64,000 nt of DNA from Isoetes taiwanensis (taxonomy: Eukaryota > Streptophyta > Lycopodiopsida > Isoetales > Isoetaceae). Under the pieces are notes generated by a model. It was not told the origin of the DNA. It did no database searches and was given only the letters and a program-made list of their open reading frames with translations. Where the stretch lies: positions 16,848,386 through 16,912,385 of the forward strand of contig JAJEKV010000003.1 in assembly GCA_021234155.1 (NCBI GenBank), given 5' to 3'. Positions 21,191 to 32,929 of the stretch are shown piece after piece (positions within the stretch are counted from its first letter, which is position 1; each line of letters starts with the position of its first letter). A program made the translations under genes and the position numbers.

Positions 21191-22196
21191 ACTGATACGA
21201 TTCATAGTATTTGGGATACTTATATGGTCTTGAAATAATATTTTATATATGGTCTTGCAATAATATTTTAGTAGATAAACAATATCAACTTGAATTCACA
21301 ACCTCACAATGTCATCATAACTGAGGAACAAGATCAAGAAAGAGATAATCTTTCAGATACAAAGAATATTGGAGCACAATTAACCACCCAATCAGATCCA
21401 CTGGATTATGGAAAAACACAAGCGTTATGATAAATACAATACTTTGGCTTCTGGCTTATTGGCTTTCCAAATCTCACTACTCCAAGTAGCTAGACATCAT
21501 AGAGCAATTGCACATCTGTAATGTTGCTATGGCAGTGATCTGTGACCCCTTGTCATGTTTTCGGCTATTACTCTCTTATACAGAGGAATTACGGGATGTG
21601 CCGCACCAATTCAGAAACTACACTTCGAGTCGGTTCCAAGAAGTAAACATCGCCTCAATCGGAGCTCTAGTTGCGGAGATATGTTTAACTGAAGTTTAGC
21701 TTCTATTTATAGATCTCTCCACGACTTTAGCCCCTTTTAGCAGGCAGTTGCCTTTTATATGAAAATAGTTCCTTGCTTTTAATTAGAATACTTATCATAT
21801 AGGATATTATCTATGGCCTTTTCATGGAGCTAGATTCCAACTAATAATTATTCCAATGATAGTGCCTCGACCCCTTCCATAAATATCAATATTATATTAT
21901 CCTATGCCCCCTTCTTTATATACAGTTTGGGGAAATATTAGGATTAATATTCGCATACTATTTGTCATATTTTCATAACCCATTCGCCGTGGACCACTCT
22001 CCCATGCTTGCTCCGTATCAATCCATCTCTTCTCAAGATAGATCGTCCGCGTCGTCCATGATACGCCCCGTGTCAATCCATCCCTTCTCAAGATGGATCA
22101 CCCCGCGACCATTGCTAACTTGAAAGTTTCACAATCCTGCACAATCCAACAATGGTTATGGACATCCGCATACTTCCAAATTACGTTATATTCCTT

Positions 22197-22328
22197 GTAC
22201 TTCCAAAGTACGTTATTATCATCTTTCGTAGTCCAAGGTACTACTTAATTGTATCGCCACCACGATACAGTATATCTCCAAGATACAGATGCAACTTTTA
22301 TCAAGCCAATTGTGTTGCAATCACAATT
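22197..22328. repeat. Series of five small stem-loops
   Basis: Perfect small palindromes with short loops follow each other about every 22-35 bp: GTAC-7-GTAC at 22197, GTAGT-7-ACTAC at 22228, GTATCG-6-CGATAC at 22251, TATCT-3-AGATA at 22273 and AATTGTG-7-CACAATT at 22308. The loop sequences are often TTCCAAA, CCAAGGT or CCA. Confidence 0.55.
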
Positions 22329-23230
22329 ACTAGTCTTCAAAAGTATACATCTTATGCACTCTTGTTCAGGCATATAGTGCCGCAGACACAATTACCAATC
22401 TACCAAGAGGCATTCACATCTAATCTAGTATACCATGTTTAGGCATATTATGTTGCAATCGTAATTACCAATCTACCATGGGTATACACATCTCAAAAAA
22501 TTGAATTCTACTTTTTATTCCAAATAAAAAAAAATAGCTTAGAAACTTTACCCATAAGCCCATACCATATGAAGGAACTTGAGATTCCAAAGCCAAATTT
22601 TGCATCCATATCTAATAGCTTATCCTTAGAGTAACACTAAGCACCAGTGCTTATCCCATGACAAGTTTCTTGTCTCTACGACAACCTAGCAGTCGTCCTT
22701 ATTATTCCATAGTCTCAGAGGATCATGGAAAAACTTCTTTGGATAATCCAAACTCATTTGCAACAAGTCGATTTGTGTCCTTGAGCAATCTCCACAAAAG
22801 CACATGGTTTTTCTTTTTTATTATTGCTCTGGTCTCGCTTGCAGCAACTGTCACCATGTCGACAAGTCCACCTCAGTTCCACTAACCGCACTAATAGCGA
22901 AGACCATCTCAGTTCTACTAATCGCTCTAATGTTGAAATCATATGATTTCCCTTCATGCATAAAGGCTTTTATTCCATTAACACAATTCAAATATGTTCT
23001 TGTGAACTTCAAGATGATAATATCCTCTTCATTCCGATGCCATGCTCCAACAAAAATAAGAACTAGTAGCACTTCTTGTAGCACATACAAAAACATTGAT
23101 CTTTATGGCCCTTTGGGAAACTCCTAGCACTACCATTTCTGACCTATTTAAGACACCTCAGAGAACAAATAATTCTAAATCTTGAGATAGACCCGTTGCC
23201 CATAGATCCCTGAAGAATCGCAAACATCCA

Positions 23231-23241
23231 CTCTGATACCA
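23231..23241 (-). other. tRNA-iMet-type primer binding site
   Basis: CTCTGATACCA on the plus strand is TGGTATCAGAG on the minus strand, the standard copia primer site. It is 2 bp from the inferred LTR end at 23244. Confidence 0.55.
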
Positions 23242-23824
23242 ATTGATACAATTCATAGTGTTTGGATACTTATATGGTCTTGAAATAATATATTAGTAGA
23301 TAAAAGCACAATTTCATTAAAATGGGTAATTTCGTGATTCCAATTAGGGACAAAATTATTTTGTAGTCGTTTTTATGACCAATTTTTGAGCAATTATGGT
23401 GCCATTAAATGAAATAATATATCTAAAGTGCCATTTCTTGGCGGCCTTAAAAACATGTTGATGCGAAATATCGTTGATGGGCGCTCTAGTGAATTCCCAG
23501 CCATTAGATAGGGGAATATTCCGAGGGATATGCCCTCTAGTGCGATCCCATCCCTCCACCTCATGGGGAGATGGGGTCAAACGCTGATGTGGCTCTATTC
23601 TTAAGGGCCCGTTGACAACCATTGCAAGGGATTTCGATGTCAATTGACTTCAAAATAGCAGCTGCCACTATTCCAGGCACCAAAGCAGGGACGGCTCCTG
23701 CAACTAACTTAGTAGGCAGTGAAGTTTCTACCACAAGCTTCCCTGATACAGTGGCGCAGCAGGGCAACAGTTTGGGAGGCGTCAAATGGAAGGCTTCTCT
23801 GCAAAGACAATGGACAAAAAAAGC

Positions 23825-23841
23825 GGGGGATTTGAACCCCC
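23825..23841 (-). repeat. tRNA-like T-arm motif, copy 1
   Basis: GGGGGATTTGAACCCCC has the exact T-arm geometry (5-bp stem, 7-base loop). On the minus strand it reads GGTTCAAATCC, like a Pol III B box, and is followed within 2 bp by a run of T, like a Pol III terminator. No cloverleaf can be built around it. Confidence 0.4.
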
Positions 23842-24250
23842 TGCCACCGCATTTTCCCATCCTCTTTTTAACTCTCATGTCTGATCATGCAGACAATGAG
23901 CAGCCACAACAGAAAGTACCTAAGTTTCATTGACCTTGCACACGAAATTGCTAATGCACAAAGTGGATGAGTTCAGATTACATACCCTTTACCTATCAAT
24001 GAAGAGCAAGAAGAAGCGAGGGCATGTAAATTCACCACTGTATAAAAAGAAAGCGAGCAGAGCCATACCATTGCAGCAGCAGATAATTCTGCATGAAGCC
24101 CAAATTAGAACACAGAAATAGCCATGCATCTTAAAATAGAAAAGCGTGGAAGAAAAGCCTCCTGTGTGTAGCACCACATACCTGAGGCAAGCGTTCACAG
24201 CCACCATAGAAGGCTGAAGCAGAATTCCACCTGGAATGAGTACACAGACT

Positions 24251-24267
24251 GGGGGATTCGAACCCCC
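24251..24267 (-). repeat. tRNA-like T-arm motif, copy 2
   Basis: GGGGGATTCGAACCCCC again gives a 5-bp stem and 7-base loop. On the minus strand GGTTCGAATCC is a perfect B-box match, with TGGCGAATTTAG about 30 bp upstream as a poor A-box candidate. AAATTCRCCACTGTATA flanks this copy (24283-24299) and also occurs alone near 24030, suggesting a decayed SINE-like family. Confidence 0.4.
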
Positions 24268-25036
24268 TGTGCACTGCGCATCTAAATTCGCCACTGTATA
24301 CCAGTGAATACAAAATGAATAAACAGAAAGGGAGTTATCTAGCAGGATCTGTGGAGCACAGCCATATCAAAGACTTAAGAAATAGCCTGAATGGCCCGGA
24401 ATCGCCCTGAGAGCTCTGCCCAGAACGCATGCAGCCACAACCCCATGAGGAAGCTGCCGGAATTGTTTTCTACACTCCATCTAGGCCGGATTCGCCATGT
24501 AATGCAGTATCAGCTTCCTATAAACAGAAATCTCTACCTTCTAAACTTGGCGCCTGCATCAAACCATGGAACGAAGCTCCTCGACCCCAGCCACGCCACT
24601 CCAAGAATACAAGAAAGAAAAAGATTCGTTCTTGCCCTAAATCCATACTCAAAAACATACAATACAACCCTAAAACCATTGAAACCATACGTCATAAACA
24701 AAACTATATTCACAGATAAGTGGAGCTAAAGAAACAATAGATTACAAAAGGGAGTTTTCTGTCGTTTAACCAGGTTTCTTCTTTCGACGTGACATGTTGA
24801 AAAGCGCAGTCAATGTCGTCAGAGACGAGCCGATCTATAAGCTAACCGGCAATCATGTTATTATACCATTATCATTTGCCATTGCTGCAGCGCATCCCGC
24901 AAGGCTAGGCTAGGCATGGGAGCTCAAATACACGACTCGCCTGCACAAGCAGCAGCAGCACAGCCATTACAGGTCCCTCCAACCGGTTAACTTCTGCGAT
25001 CTTGGGACTTTTCTATTCTATCTGGTGGATTGCGCC

Positions 25037-27868
25037 ATGTGTTGGTTAATAAGGCGCAGATTGGAATTAATTCCTCAGTTACTAGGCAAAAATCTGAAGC
25101 TGAAAGCTTTGAGAGGTGGATGCATTTCATTTATAAAGAGAAATGCTTGCTCTACAAATGCTTGTTCAGAACAAACGTTTCTGAAGGAATGTCAGGTAAA
25201 TTAAAGCAAGCTGGGTTAAGAGCTACTCGTCTACTTTAGGCGGCATCCATCTTGTCGTAACTTCTCTTAACATTATTCATTTAGTCCGTCCATGCAGGTT
25301 AATTCAGAAGCCCAATACTTGAAGAATACGGGATTTCTAGCATGTCCCATTTGCCTGGAGCCTTTGTCTTGCAGCAGCCATCCTACATCAATCCGGCAAG
25401 TATAAAGAAATCAGCCTTAGGTCTTTTACCCATGTATAGTTTATGATGTATATTTGCCTTCTGGCTTCTATTGCAGATCTACACAAGAAAGGTCAAGTAT
25501 TCGTTGTCTATCATGCTGTAAGGAATATAACAATAGGGATTGCTATATAGACTTGACGCTGGATTCAAATTTAAGAGGTGATATGAAGAATATACCATTC
25601 GGGCTCCAGCTCTTCAGGTAATGCATATGAACTTGGAGAAAATTTTGCTAGTTAGAATATTGTTGTCCAAAATTAGTCTTCTTGAAGGATTCAAGAATGA
25701 ACGATTTTCTCATTTCTTAGTTTTCTGCTTCGAAGCACATCTGGACCAGATCTGACAGTTGCTGCCCTAAAAAACATAGTGCTTCATTTTGTTCTTTCTA
25801 TCTTTGACATTGGGAACAATGTCAGCACATTGAGAAATATCTCAGACATCGAAAATATAAGGACATGCTATAGGTTCTACTGAGAAGCTATATTTTAAAA
25901 AACCACTCATAGAACAGTTTAATTTTAGCTAGAGACTTAATCCAACAACATCTGATAGTTCTATCTGTAGCTTTAGTAATCATTTTTTCCTCCCTTTTTG
26001 AGCACGGCTTTGAGAACCTTGATATCTCAATGGGGTTCTAATTTATATGGATTCTGCTGGGTGCATTTGACCACCGGCTTGGACATTTGTAGCTATTAGG
26101 TCTTCCTTAAGAGATGTTCACTTAATTTTGGATTTTGTAGGACTAGATGGTTGTCAATGAAATATGAAAGAGGATGGAGAAAGAGCTTTGAAAAGTTTGG
26201 ATTTCCAGGTCCAGTGGAAGAGGTTTGTACATCATAATGTTGCATTGCAGTATTGATGTTTGGACGTCTAATAAATTCCTGATGTAACGAAGGTGAATAT
26301 GGCAAAGAAGTTCTTAACACCAGGAATAGGAGGTGTTCTTGTGGATGCAAGCTGTGGCACTGGCCTCCATTCTCGTTTGTTTGCTAGGTTGGGAATATTT
26401 AGAACTGTCATTGCATCTGATTATTCTGAGGCAATGCTGCAACAGTGTTATGAATTCATTGAGGAAGGAGAATCCCTTTTAAATGAGTAAGCATTTTGTA
26501 TAATATTAAAATCTTTCTATAAGATAAACGTCTTAATGCATGAGTTAGAATGGGACGGGATAACTAGTTGAGAACATGCTATTGCGCAAGGTATATGAGG
26601 GCTTCTGCAAAATCTAGTGCCAATCTGTCCACTTTCATGTGTACTAAGTATGATATATATTATATATTTGCTATTCTACTTAGGGGCAAATAACTTGAAT
26701 AAGTTACATGTAATAGATCTTGTATCCCACTTTATGATAGGAGATTAAGCATTTGCTAAGTACAGATGGCAACCTTAACCCATTAGGCTCATGTACCTGC
26801 AGCTTTTTGTATGATATATTTGTGTGGAATGGGGAAGGGGCATAACATAGTGGAACAAAACAGCATTTAAGTCTACGAGAACATTGTAAGATTTACCAGC
26901 TTCAAGAGATGTACAATGGTCAGGAGCAACTAACTTTCTTGAGCAATTCCATGCAGAAAAATTTTGTTGGTAAGGGCAGATATCTCTAGGCTTCCATTTG
27001 CTTCTCGGTCGATTGATGCTGTTTATGCAGGTGCTGCTTTACATTGTTGGTCCTCACCTTCAGCTGGGGTTAGTATCGCAGTCCAAAGTTTTGGTTTGTA
27101 TACATGTTTATTCTTTAATTATTAAATTTCTCGTGCAGGTTGCTGAAATAAATCGTGTCTTAAAGCCAGGTGGGGTTTTCATTGCCACAACTTTTCTGCC
27201 TCGATGGAAATACCGGCTTCAGAAGTTTCAAAGCCTCACGCGACAGGTATTTTCTCAAATGCTTTTCCGTAAGCACTTACACATTTATCAAAATTGGCCA
27301 GTTTACAGTTTGCAGCCTCACAAATAAAAAACGTCTATCTACAAATGTCATTAAGGTGCCTCTCCTCCGGAAGCAGAGCTAACTATTCATTGACCAATAA
27401 TATGGTTTTGAATCAGCCAATTACAACACTGCACTCACTCTCCTTTGATACAATTTTGAAGTCATTTTTGTAGTTTTCTGATAGCCAAATATCGGATCCT
27501 CCACTTTCTTGCCCAGGTTGCTGGAGTTTTCTCATCCATAGCCACTCAAGGCTAATTTCTCCTCAGAAGCTTCTTCTTTCACTATGGTTGAACCCGACAA
27601 CCCTAATCCGTTCTTGATCTTATCTTTGAAAATAGTTTAATTTGCGGCAGGCTAATCCCCACCCAAATGCAATTTATCTTCCCTTTAATGGAATGGTACT
27701 CTACTGTAGGTGGCGTCAAATGTCTTTGGCACGATGGTATTTTTCTTTGAAAATGAGCTGGACGAACTTTTTATGAGAAGTGGACTTGTAAGCTATAAAA
27801 AGCTCAAGATTGACTCGTACATAATGGTTATTGCCTATAAACGTGAGTTTGATGATGATGCTACTTAA
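25037..27868 (+). CDS. Class I SAM-dependent methyltransferase, At1g78140/At2g41040-like, 8 exons, 350 aa
   Basis: The spliced frame is continuous: exons 25037-25195, 25298-25395, 25477-25617, 26141-26222, 26293-26486, 26957-27068, 27139-27246 and 27710-27868 (stop TAA). The length, 350 residues, is close to the roughly 355 of the Arabidopsis proteins. Residues 1-53 (MCWLIRRRLELIPQLLGK...) are basic and Leu/Ser-rich, like an organelle transit peptide; the Arabidopsis homologue is annotated as chloroplast. Cys69/72 (CPIC) and Cys96/99 (CLSC) look like a zinc ribbon. The SAM fold follows: motif I VDASCGTGL (177-185), acidic VIASDYSEAML (199-209), RADISRLPF (231-239) with DAVYAGAALHCW (245-256), and RVLKPGGVFIATTF (268-281). 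Substrate unknown. Intron 2 has a GC donor (CCG^GCAAGT); the other donors are GT. The start is the only ATG that keeps phase with exon 2. No stops or frameshifts, so it is probably functional. Confidence 0.9.
25396..25476 (+). other. GC-AG intron (intron 2 of the methyltransferase gene)
   Basis: The intron begins GCAAGTATAAAG and ends TTCTATTGCAG. Splicing here is needed to keep the frame (ATC CG^A TCT), and no GT near the boundary would do this. GCAAGT is the usual context for GC donors. Confidence 0.8.
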
Positions 27869-28469
27869 TTTGAAATTGTCATTTATTTTAATTTATTTAT
27901 GTTTTTATATGTACAAGAGCCACCGCGAACATTTTTTTTGGTCGACTGGAAAATACACCCTATGTAGAAAAGAAAATACTTGGTGCAATATCAAAAAGTC
28001 ATGGATGCACTGACTTCGATTAGGACATGATTATAGTGTGATGCATCATATGCAAGAGACACATTGGAAGTATCGCAATAGATATGGAATAGACATGGCA
28101 TGCAAGTTTGCTTATTACGGAGAATCTGTGGGGGCTAGTATAGTTGCTAGAATCATCGTAGAGGATTCAAATAGAAGCAAGTGTGGGAAGTATAGACAAA
28201 GTAGATAATCTTGAGTAATGACTGCGAGATTGATGTCCAACATCGCCATATTTGCCTGGTCAATGTTGCCATTTATATTTGCAATATTTGCCTATCAATT
28301 TGTAGAGATCGACAATGCAAGAAATCATGTAGAATGGAACCTTGCAAAGCGTAATTTCCAGATAAGTTGGGGTGCAACGCGGCAGTAAAATTTGCCACAA
28401 CATCATGGCAAACGGTAAAGGACATGCCTTTCCAGCAAAAAAAGTGAGAAGATAGGAATCTGCCAGGGA

Positions 28470-28705
28470 ACTTTCACATAACTTGCAAATGCAAGCTCTA
28501 TCTTTGCAGCAAGACTATTTGTTGAAAAGCTCAACATTGCTAGGCACATGATTTTCAAATTCCTACTACAAATGGGGCAAATATGGCAGAATGCATTTTG
28601 TTGTTCTAATTCTATAGTAGCATGGAAAGAGGCCTATAACTTCAGCATGCAAACTCTGTTTCTCAAGCATATATTCAAAGAAAGATCTATGAAAGTTGCT
28701 AAATC
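28470..28705. repeat. Dispersed direct repeat, copy 1 of 2
   Basis: Blocks such as CATAACTTGCAAATGCAAGC, TATCTTTGCAGCAAGA, TTTTCAAATTCCTACTA and GATCTATGAAAGTTGC recur in the same order at 29345-29612, with indels. It has no coding frame and is probably an old non-autonomous element or local duplication. Confidence 0.65.
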
Positions 28706-29344
28706 ATTATAAAAGAGCAATCAACTTGTAAATGTAACAGCGAAGAGAAACAATCCTCAGCTAGATTGGCTTTGAAGTAGAGTAGCTTATTGTTCATAGC
28801 ACCCTACATTTGTAAGGCATTAAGTGAATACATCAAAACAGAAGGATTTAGAAACTTAGACAAACTTCTTGGTATGAACCACATTCTAACAATAAAAAAG
28901 TATCCATATGTGCAATACCACATCATATTCTTCAAGTGCAACTCTTTCTACTAAGATGACGATATTTTACCTTTTGCCGTCGACTTTGTTGCTATGTTAG
29001 AAAATCAGACAAATGAGGAATAAACCATGGAACTTAAAAACTGTTCGCATAATTAATAATCAACCGTGATCTAACGAATCCTAGATCTGGACATTCAGAT
29101 CATGTAAATCATGTTGAACCATAATGAAATAGGATGTTAAACTGAAATGACTAAATACCATCCTTCCATAGACCTTTCTGCCTTCAACTATCAACCAATT
29201 ACAGTCATCAACATTCATTTCAGCTTTTAACTAGTAAACAAAGATGTCTGGTCTAGATAAAGACAATCAGAGATGATACAATAACTAAATTTCAAGTCTC
29301 TAAGAGACTATACTGAACACACATAGGCAAGATTCACTAAGCCA

Positions 29345-29612
29345 ACAAGGAATTTAACATAACTTGCAATTGCAAGCTCTATCTTTGCAGCAAGAGTACC
29401 CAATGAAAAGCTCAAGGAAGACTTAAGAATATCGCTAGGCACACAATTTTCAAATTCCTACTATAAATGGCCCAAATATGGCAGGATGCATTTGCTCTTC
29501 TAATTCTAGAGCATCATAGAAAAAGGGCCATAATTTTAGCAAGCGAACTCTGTTTCTCAGGCATAAGCATGCATTGAAAAGTTCAAAGAATGATCTATGA
29601 AAGTTGCAAGAT
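29345..29612. repeat. Dispersed direct repeat, copy 2 of 2
   Basis: Same order of blocks as 28470-28705, with an extra stretch near 29420 (GAAGACTTAAGAATATCGC). The two copies are about 870 bp apart. Confidence 0.65.
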
Positions 29613-30310
29613 GCATATTTTTCAAATTCATTGTGTATTTATGTCAAATAAACCACAATGTTTCAATTATATTATAATGCTATAATCCAACATAGAAGTA
29701 ACTTTAATTTCAGTTTGGAATATCAAAAATTACCATCTCTTTTTGCTTCCATTATATGATGTACAAAAAGAAGGTCTTGGTACCCTGATGTTGCTTTCCA
29801 AAGTTCTTGTTCCATGGGCCCACAAATTGAATCTACCATCTCATGATGTTACTATCGATTTTCTGCAGGATCCTAGTGGAATCCAGGCAACCAATTATAA
29901 TTCTCGTCAAAGTCGACATTAGTTGTAGAGAATCTGATCAACTCCACAAGTCCAATGGCAGGTAGATGAGAAAAGAAAGAAAACATAAGATTGAGCTATG
30001 ACTAAATGCTTCATGCCCAAAATTCTTAACAAAAAGATAGTGTCATCTGCTTGAAAAAGCATCGGCCTGACAATAAAAAAGCCTCTGGATCGAAAAAGCT
30101 TTGGGCAATCGCTCCCATAGGCCTAGTGCCATACTTTAAGCTGGTTGTCCTGGACATATAAGCAATCATCACTTCTCAACCCTTCTACAAATTGAAAATA
30201 TGGCTACCCTAGAATATGATTGTTCTGTTGGAGTCGGCGCTGCATGTTTCCTTCTCGTCTGTCTAGCCGGCCACCTGGAGCACGCAATTGACAGTAGTGA
30301 GGCTCTAGCC

Positions 30311-30499
30311 TGTTAGCGAAGCTGCCTATATTAAGGCAACGTGCCTTTATAAAAAGGCGACGTGAGCTTTCACCTTTTTCCATGTATGTACCTTTATGGT
30401 ACCTATATATTGTAACATATATCATTCAATAAACGTGTCTTCTATTGTGGTGCATATATCTCTCTCTTGTGTTTTCTTAGTAAACTAGCAAGTTTAACA
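30311..30499 (+). repeat. Copia 5' LTR
   Basis: Starts TGTTAGCGAAG and ends CAAGTTTAACA, with TGTTA/TAACA termini. A TATA-type CTTTATAAAAAGG lies at about 30345-30357. The same start sequence recurs at 33327. Confidence 0.92.
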
Positions 30500-30511
30500 T
30501 GGTATCAGAGC
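30500..30511 (+). other. Copia primer binding site (tRNA-iMet)
   Basis: TGGTATCAGAGC directly follows the LTR; this is the standard copia primer site complementary to initiator tRNA-Met. Confidence 0.93.
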
Positions 30512-30529
30512 TTGCCTGGTTCTGGAGCG

Positions 30530-31420
30530 GTTGTGAATTTTCGTGGTCACACCGGGACGAAAACTTTGTATGTTTTCTCTGGAGCTAGATATCCAGCTTG
30601 GAAGATCAAGATGGAGCTCGTCCTGCAGAGTGAAAAGCTTTTTGGAATTGTGATTGGGAATAACCTTCCTCTGGTGCAACCAATTGATGCAGCTAGCAGC
30701 AATCTTATTTTGAATGGTGCTGCAGACGATGCTTGGGTTAAGAATGTAGATGACTGGAATGAAAAAGATCAAACAGCTTGAGCACTGATTCTCTATGCTC
30801 TCAAAGGATCCATTTTAATGGATGCTAAGGATTTTGTTACTTCCAGTGAAGTATGGAAGTTTTTAGAAAAAACTTATATGAAGAAGACCATGCATGAAGT
30901 GATTAGTCTCCGCAAGGATCTTACATCATTGCAGTATCGTTTGAATGATTCATTCGATGAACATGTGGATAAAGTTAAAGCGCTTCTAGAAGCACTGTCT
31001 GCAGCTGGTCCTAGTATTCAACATGATCAACATGTTGTCCATTTTTTGGAACCCATGCCGGAAGAGCTTCAGATTCTTACGACTGTACTTGCCAATAAAA
31101 AATCTATGACATTAGATCGAGCTTGTGAATCACTAAAAGATGGGGTTCGAAGTTGCACAGGCAAGCTCTGCATGAAGATCAGGCTTTATTTGTTGATAGT
31201 AGGAAACGAGGTCGAGAAGATGAAAAGGTGGCCTTTGTTACTGATACAAAGGCTACTCGCAGTCGCAATAGAAGCTGGCATCATGGAGGTGATACACATC
31301 AATTGGCTAGACTTGAGCAACCTAAGTCAGAGACTATTTGTGTCGATTGCAAAAAGACGAATCATGTTGAAAGCAAATGTTATTATAAACGCTTTGTTAA
31401 TGAGCATAAATCTTTAGTCC
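30530..31420 (+). pseudogene. Copia gag, with stop and frameshift
   Basis: The gag core is readable: FSGARYPAWKIKMELVL, then an in-frame stop at 30779-30781, then SSEVWKFLEKTYMKKT, LRKDLTSLQYRL, MPEELQILTTVLANK. A frameshift near 31155 moves to another frame with KRGREDEKVAFV and the nucleic-acid-binding knuckle CVDCKKTNHVESKC (31339-31380; C-x2-C-x4-H-x4-C). This is the UBN2 / Retrotran_gag type of capsid. Confidence 0.85.
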
Positions 31421-31479
31421 AGGCAATCCGAGATGGACCTCATATTTCAGATGAACATGCAAATGTTGCATGTGATGAA

Positions 31480-32860
31480 GCTTCTGAAGCCAGTTTTTCT
31501 ATAGAAGCTATTGTTTCCATGACTATTGATTCTGGTGCAACACAGCACATGACTTTTCATAGGCATTGGTTGAGGAATTATCGCTTGCTTCAACTTAGGA
31601 AACTTGTGTTTCTTGGTGATAACACGACTCATGCGGTCAAAGGCATTGGAGATATTCATGTTGATACTTTCAGTGGTGTGCAAGTCTTGCGTGGCATCTT
31701 ACATGTGCCTGGTTTACGCCGAAACCTTATTTTCGTGTCTAGGCTTGCCGATCTTGGTCTATCTATACAGTTTGATAGACGATTCTGTAGCTTCATCCAA
31801 GATGGAAGTGTACTTGGAGTTGCCCAGAGAGAAGGTCGATTCTACGAGTTTAAATTGCCTGATGATTTTGTGAATCTTATGACTGCTTGTGGAGATGAAT
31901 CAAGTACACTGTGGCATTGTCATTTTGCACATGTTGACTTCCAATATTTATTGGATATGGCCTTTGATAGAACCGTGGATGTTCTATCATTGAGTAGCAC
32001 TGCATCAATGGGTGTATGTGAGGCGTGTGCTGTTGGGAAGCAACGCAACATCGCCTTCCTTTCAATGAGAAAGGAAAACGTGCAACACAACTTTTGGAGC
32101 TTGTGCATGCTAGTATATGTGGCCCACTACCTTGTGCTTTGAGTGGTGCACGATATTTCATCTTGTTTGTAGATGATTTTTTCCGTAGAGTTTTTGTATA
32201 TTTAAACTCTACGAAGTCCCAGATCTTCACCAAATTCCAAGTGTTTAAAAGTATGGTGGAGACTCAGATTGGCAAAGTAATCAAGAGATTACGTACTGAT
32301 AATAGTGGGGAATTTACGTCTGCTCAATTCAAGTGCTTTTGTGAAGAGCACGATATAGATTATGAGCCTACAATCACTGGTTCCCCTCAGCAAAATGGTA
32401 TTGTTGAGTATCAGGAATGTACGATAATCAATGTATTCATGCTGGCTTGGATAAGTCATTTTGGGCGGAAGCTGTGGCTACTGCTGTTTATGTGCAAAAT
32501 TGAACAGTAACTTCTTCTCTGAAAGGCGTAACTCCTTTGCAATTATGGACATGAGTCAAACCAAATGTTCAAAATTTGCGAGTTTTTGGTTGTCTCGCCT
32601 ATGTTCATATTCCAAAAGAGAAGAGAAAGAAGCTTGATCCGATTGGCCTCAAAGCCATATTTGTTTCCTATGCTGTGGAAGCACAGGGATACCGATTTTA
32701 TGATATTGCTATGCGAAGAATCATTACTAGTCGTGATGCAGTGTTTGATGAGTCTACTATGGTTGACATGGTCACTCATCGTCATGACTATAATGTTGTT
32801 CTTAGCAATTTTGAGCTACTTGATAGCCTAATTCCTAATGTGGATATTGGGTCTTTACAT
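31480..32860 (+). pseudogene. Copia protease and integrase, frameshifted
   Basis: The protease active site is IDSGATQHM (Asp codon at 31528). GILHVPGLRRNLIFVSRL is the typical linker motif, followed by the pre-integrase domain (LWHCHFAHVDF ... CEACAVGKQR). A frameshift near 32080 leads to the integrase core (LLELVHASICGPLP, YFILFVDDFFR, LRTDNSGEF, SPQQNGIVEYQE), so the D-D-E blocks can be traced. A second break near 32470-32575 leads to the conserved tail RVFGCLAYVHIPKEKRKK and LKAIFVSYA, ending in degraded sequence near 32860. Confidence 0.88.
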
Positions 32861-32929
32861 CCTCATGTTGAGAATGAGCTTGTAAATCCTAAAGTGGAAG
32901 ATGTCGAGGCGTTTGTTGGAAAAGGATAC

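Larger units (their letters stand above)
21193..23306 (-). mobile_element. Candidate short-LTR, non-autonomous copia-type element
   Basis: Two direct copies of TGATACRATTCATAGTRTTTGG ... TATGGTCTTGAAATAATAT ... GTAGATAAA lie at 21193-21277 and 23244-23306. Just left of the second copy is CTCTGATACCA (23231-23241), the reverse complement of the tRNA-iMet primer site TGGTATCAGAG. This places the element on the minus strand, with its 5' LTR on the right. The interior of about 1.95 kb shows no gag or pol. The terminal repeats are shorter than normal LTRs and a target duplication is not clear, so TRIM/LARD-like is only a working label. Confidence 0.45.
23307..25036. other. Non-coding region upstream of the methyltransferase gene
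   Basis: No supported gene. Two GGGGG-7-CCCCC T-arm-like motifs are listed separately. A CTATAAGC sequence near 24834 is the nearest TATA-like site to the gene start, about 200 bp upstream, and is weak. Short frames here (for example 23622-23933 and 24391-24729) have no domain support. Confidence 0.4.
27869..30310. other. Non-coding intergenic region
   Basis: No supported gene. It is AT-rich and holds one dispersed duplication (listed separately). No AATAAA is seen just after the methyltransferase stop; the AT-rich stretch 27870-27910 may serve. Confidence 0.5.

Noticed and set aside
24251-24267. tRNA gene on the minus strand
   Set aside because: Only a T-arm is present. The seven bases after it have no matching acceptor strand at the right distance upstream, and no anticodon arm can be drawn.
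26998-27327. 109-codon frame over methyltransferase exons 6-7
   Set aside because: It reads the wrong frame in exon 6 and continues through introns; the spliced model explains the conserved motifs.
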